From positions 49,494 to 64,043 of the forward strand of contig NZ_LR130817.1 of NCBI RefSeq assembly GCF_900626145.1: a stretch of 14,550 nt of DNA, given 5' to 3'. Source of the DNA: Intestinimonas timonensis (lineage in GTDB: Bacteria; Bacillota; Clostridia; Oscillospirales; Oscillospiraceae). Below are positions 12,792 through 14,550 of the stretch, in pieces. A model generated the notes under the pieces. It had not been told where the DNA came from, did no database searches, and saw only the letters and a program-made list of their open reading frames with translations. The translations under genes and the position numbers were made by a program. Position 1 is the first letter of the stretch, and each line of letters begins with the position of its first letter.

Positions 12792-13661
12792 ATGAAATAC
12801 TTTGCATTTATCGCGGCTGTCGTCGTAGCTCTGGCGTGTGCCATCGGGGCCATTGTATCCTTGGAGATCGTTGAGACTGGAAATGTGGGCGTGGTCTACT
12901 CCACCAAGGGAGTGGAGGAGGAGACCATTTCTCAGGGGTGGCATTTCATGAGCCCGTTCCGCCATGTCAAGCAGTTCCCCATCTCCCAGCAGCAGATCGT
13001 TTTTTCCGATGACCCAGCGGACTACAACGATAACAAGCACCCAGACTGGTCCATCGATGCCCCCGCCAATGGGGGTATGGTCAAGATCAATCTCACCGTC
13101 AACTACAATTTTATCCCGGACAGGGTGGTCGATCTCTACCGCAAATTCAACGGTATGGATGGTTATACCATCGTGGAATCCCGCGTCCAGAACAGCATCA
13201 TTGCCTATGTCAAAGAAGTCACGCCGAAGTTTACGGTGATGGACATCTACTCGGATAAGAAGTCCGAGGTCAACGATGCCATCACCACCTACCTCAACGA
13301 AAGACTGACTGAGGAATATGGGATCAATGTCTCCAGTGCCTTGGTCATCGATGTGGAGCTGGACAATACCCTCATGGCCAAGGTACAGGCCAAGGAGCAG
13401 GCCAAGCAGGATGCAGAAATCGCGGAGCTGGAGCGCCAGACAGCCCAGGCCCAGGCAGAGACCGATCGTGTGATCGCGGAATCTGAGGCCGCCGTAAAGC
13501 TCATCGAAGCGGAGGCAGAGGCAGAGGCAAATCGCATCATTGCCGCATCCATTACTCCTGAGCTCATCCAGATGAAAGAGGCTGAGGCGAGGCTGGAGCA
13601 TGGCTGGATCACTGTCCAGGGGGCAAACACAGTCGTGACGGAAGCAGGCGGTGCCGCATGA
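12792..13661 (+). CDS. Phage-borne SPFH/prohibitin-like (Band 7) membrane protein (289 aa)
   Basis: An N-terminal membrane anchor (residues 4-24) is followed by an SPFH/Band 7 domain (about 25-195: I-V-E-T-G-N-V-G-V-V-Y, Q-G-W-H-F-M-S-P-F, V-K-I-N-L-T-V-N-Y). A long Ala/Glu-rich coiled coil (about 197-262, with repeated A-E-A-E) and a short tail complete the protein. This is the layout of prohibitin, HflK/HflC and related proteins, which form large membrane rings and often control FtsH-type proteases or membrane microdomains. The ribosome site is inside the preceding 26-aa gene, and the end overlaps the next gene by 4 nt. SPFH genes are mostly cellular; here it sits beside a phage initiator. 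Its role (membrane anchoring of replication, FtsH control, exclusion) is open. Confidence 0.92.
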   Translation: MKYFAFIAAVVVALACAIGAIVSLEIVETGNVGVVYSTKGVEEETISQGWHFMSPFRHVKQFPISQQQIVFSDDPADYNDNKHPDWSIDAPANGGMVKINLTVNYNFIPDRVVDLYRKFNGMDGYTIVESRVQNSIIAYVKEVTPKFTVMDIYSDKKSEVNDAITTYLNERLTEEYGINVSSALVIDVELDNTLMAKVQAKEQAKQDAEIAELERQTAQAQAETDRVIAESEAAVKLIEAEAEAEANRIIAASITPELIQMKEAEARLEHGWITVQGANTVVTEAGGAA

Positions 13662-13804
13662 TCGCCGAGCTTCAACGGTCCTGGCAGAAGATGACCCGGG
13701 CGGAGCGCCGCCGTACCCTGCGCATCCTGCGGGAGAGTGCCGTGGTGCTCGGCTGCATCGTGGTGGCCATCGGTCTGCCCGGCTGGGTCGAGTATATCTT
13801 GTGA
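13658..13804 (+). CDS. Small basic membrane protein (48 aa)
   Basis: The ATG overlaps the SPFH stop (ATGA), and GCGGTG lies upstream, so translation is coupled. The N-terminal half is strongly basic (R-S-W-Q-K-M-T-R-A-E-R-R-R-T-L-R). The second half is one hydrophobic helix (about 28-42: A-V-V-L-G-C-I-V-V-A-I-G-L). The basic half should stay in the cytoplasm and could contact DNA, RNA or the SPFH ring. The initiator gene begins 13 nt later. Function unknown. Confidence 0.72.
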   Translation: MIAELQRSWQKMTRAERRRTLRILRESAVVLGCIVVAIGLPGWVEYIL

Positions 13805-13817
13805 GGAGCGTGGTGGT

Positions 13818-14550
13818 ATGGCAGAGCGACCGGCCTACTGGGCCGTCATTCCCGCCTCCGTCCGCTACGACCAGGACCTGCCCCCCAATGCAAAGCTGCT
13901 CTACGGGGAGGTGACCGCCCTCTCGGACAAGCGTGGGTATTGCTATGCCCAGAACGGCTACTTTTCGGAGCTGTTCAGCCTGTCCGAGCGGAGCATCACC
14001 CGGCTCTTTGCGGTGCTGGTGGATCGGGGCTATCTGCGGGTGGACGTGATCCGGGACGAGAGCACCCAGGAGGTGCTGGAGCGGCGGATCTATCCCATTT
14101 ACGACCACGGGATATCAGAACCCCCTCCCGACATTTTTGTCGGGACCCCTCCTGACATTGCGCCGCAAGACATGGGCGGAGACTATACCCCTCCCGACAA
14201 TTTTGTCAGGACTCCTCCTGACAATTCTGACGGGACCCCTCCCGACAAAAATGTCGGGGGGAACGGTACAAGTTATGATTATAATATACCCCCTATAGTC
14301 CCCCAAGGGGGACAGCCCGAAAAACCGAAAGAACCCAAAGAACCGAAGCGGAAGCGGGCGTCCAAGAGCGTGCCCGCCTGGAAGCCGGAGCGCTTCGAGG
14401 CTTTTTGGAAGTTCTATCCCCGGCATGAGGACCGGGTGAGCGCCGTCCGGGAATGGGACAGGCTCAAGCCGGACGACGCTCTCATCGACACCATTGCCCG
14501 GGCCCTCAAGCGGCAGGTGCAGAACAAGGACTGGGCGGTGCCATACGCCT
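13818..14550 (+). CDS. Phage replication initiator (replisome organizer), cut by the window edge
   Basis: 244 codons are present and the frame is open at the edge. Residues about 1-95 form an N-terminal winged-helix region (N-A-K-L-L-Y-G-E-V-T-A-L-S, G-Y-F-S-E-L-F-S-L-S-E-R-S-I-T-R), as in phage and plasmid initiators. A Pro/Asp-rich linker (about 101-148) repeats T-P-P-D-x-x-x-G and is encoded by the iterons. A basic stretch (167-183) leads to a C-terminal domain (F-E-A-F-W-K-F-Y-P-R-H, W-D-R-L-K-P-D-D, I-A-R-A-L), typical of replisome organizers. ATG 13818 has AGGAGCG and TGGTGG upstream. It should bind its own internal repeats and load the helicase; a helicase loader gene is expected just beyond the edge. 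Confidence 0.85.
   Translation, partial: MAERPAYWAVIPASVRYDQDLPPNAKLLYGEVTALSDKRGYCYAQNGYFSELFSLSERSITRLFAVLVDRGYLRVDVIRDESTQEVLERRIYPIYDHGISEPPPDIFVGTPPDIAPQDMGGDYTPPDNFVRTPPDNSDGTPPDKNVGGNGTSYDYNIPPIVPQGGQPEKPKEPKEPKRKRASKSVPAWKPERFEAFWKFYPRHEDRVSAVREWDRLKPDDALIDTIARALKRQVQNKDWAVPYA
14127..14258. repeat. Palindromic iterons inside the initiator gene (probable phage origin)
   Basis: Four 18-bp palindromes lie at 14127-14144 (CCCGACATTTTTGTCGGG), 14193-14210 (CCCGACAATTTTGTCAGG), 14217-14234 (CCTGACAATTCTGACGGG) and 14241-14258 (CCCGACAAAAATGTCGGG). A degenerate half copy (CCTGACATT) is at 14151. Spacers are ACCCCT or ACTCCT, giving a 24-bp period for 14127-14151 and 14193-14217-14241. The period is eight codons, so the protein keeps its frame. 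Iterons inside the initiator gene are the pattern of lambda O and many Gram-positive phages. Confidence 0.85.
14269..14288. other. AT-rich stretch beside the iterons (candidate unwinding element)
   Basis: About 20 bp of almost pure A/T (ATGATTATAATATA core) follows directly after the last iteron in an otherwise GC-rich gene. Next come CCCCCTATAG and a CCCCC-AA-GGGGG hairpin (14300-14311). Phage origins usually place a DNA unwinding element next to the iterons. The assignment rests on composition and position. Confidence 0.55.

Larger units (their letters stand above)
7870..14550. mobile_element. Left part of a temperate prophage or related integrative element
   Basis: The gene order is integrase, then immunity genes reading left, a divergent repressor/Cro-like switch, early rightward genes, and a replication initiator with iterons. 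This is the classical temperate phage layout. The left junction should lie between the host promoter (ending 7855) and the integrase terminator (7942). No attachment core can be named without the right end. No structural, packaging or lysis genes are in the window, so a phage cannot be fully separated from an integrative conjugative element or satellite. Confidence 0.8.

Noticed and set aside
12768..14108. Long minus-strand open frame (446 codons) opposite the SPFH and initiator genes
   Set aside because: It is a GC-driven shadow. The plus-strand frames have ribosome sites and recognisable domains, while this frame lacks any family resemblance and a credible start.
14127..14258. Possible CRISPR-like array
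   Set aside because: Repeats are 18-bp palindromes with constant 6-bp spacers inside an open reading frame, which fits iterons. There are no variable spacers and no cas genes.
1..14550. tRNA, rRNA or riboswitch genes
   Set aside because: I looked for tRNA-like arms near the integrase junction and for known leader motifs and saw none. A covariance model scan would be needed to exclude weak cases.

Overview
The window looks like chromosomal DNA of a GC-rich, Gram-positive gut Clostridia. An Oscillospiraceae relative (Flavonifractor/Lawsonibacter/Intestinimonas-like) is my inference from codon use, strong AGGAGG ribosome sites, a sigma/DUF4179-type pair and an SleB-type wall hydrolase. About 7.8 kb of host genes is followed by the left part of a temperate phage (or phage-like element) that runs off the right edge.

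Host part (1-7860). Positions 1-200 hold a cluster of hairpins and no gene. A small leftward gene (202-474) and a rightward XRE regulator (599-799) diverge from a compact intergenic region with two good promoters and a perfect TTATTGCAATAA palindrome. The regulator overlaps a GtrB-like membrane glycosyltransferase (792-1757), which overlaps a GtrA-like flippase (1741-2154). Next is a LarA-family nickel-pincer racemase (2237-3535) with all its key residues and a strong terminator. The following locus appears broken: an ECF sigma factor stops resembling one after region 2, and the DNA continues in another frame as an anti-sigma-like DUF4179 protein without its N-terminus. A Uup-like ABC-F ATPase (5211-6995) converges with no spacer on a secreted cell-wall hydrolase (6996-7796, minus).

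Prophage part (about 7870-14550). It has classical temperate order. A tyrosine integrase reads leftward beside the host junction. A lysogeny operon also reads leftward: XRE repressor, ImmA/IrrE-type protease and an AT-rich zinc-ribbon protein. It diverges from a Cro-like XRE gene across a control region with three 19-bp operator-like palindromes, one lying between the -35 and -10 of the rightward promoter. The early rightward genes encode a 54-aa protein, a second HTH protein, an excisionase-like protein and an unknown 107-aa protein. A small leftward gene with its own promoter and terminator interrupts them.

The most unusual part is a tightly packed membrane module at 12546-13804: two tiny single-pass proteins (50 and 26 aa), an SPFH/prohibitin-like protein (289 aa) and a 48-aa membrane protein. 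Directly downstream is a replication initiator (13818 to the edge) whose coding sequence carries four 18-bp palindromic iterons, three of them in 24-bp register, followed by an AT-rich stretch. This is a probable phage replication origin inside the initiator gene. Phage membrane-scaffold genes next to the initiator and origin are the best candidate for an undescribed system here.
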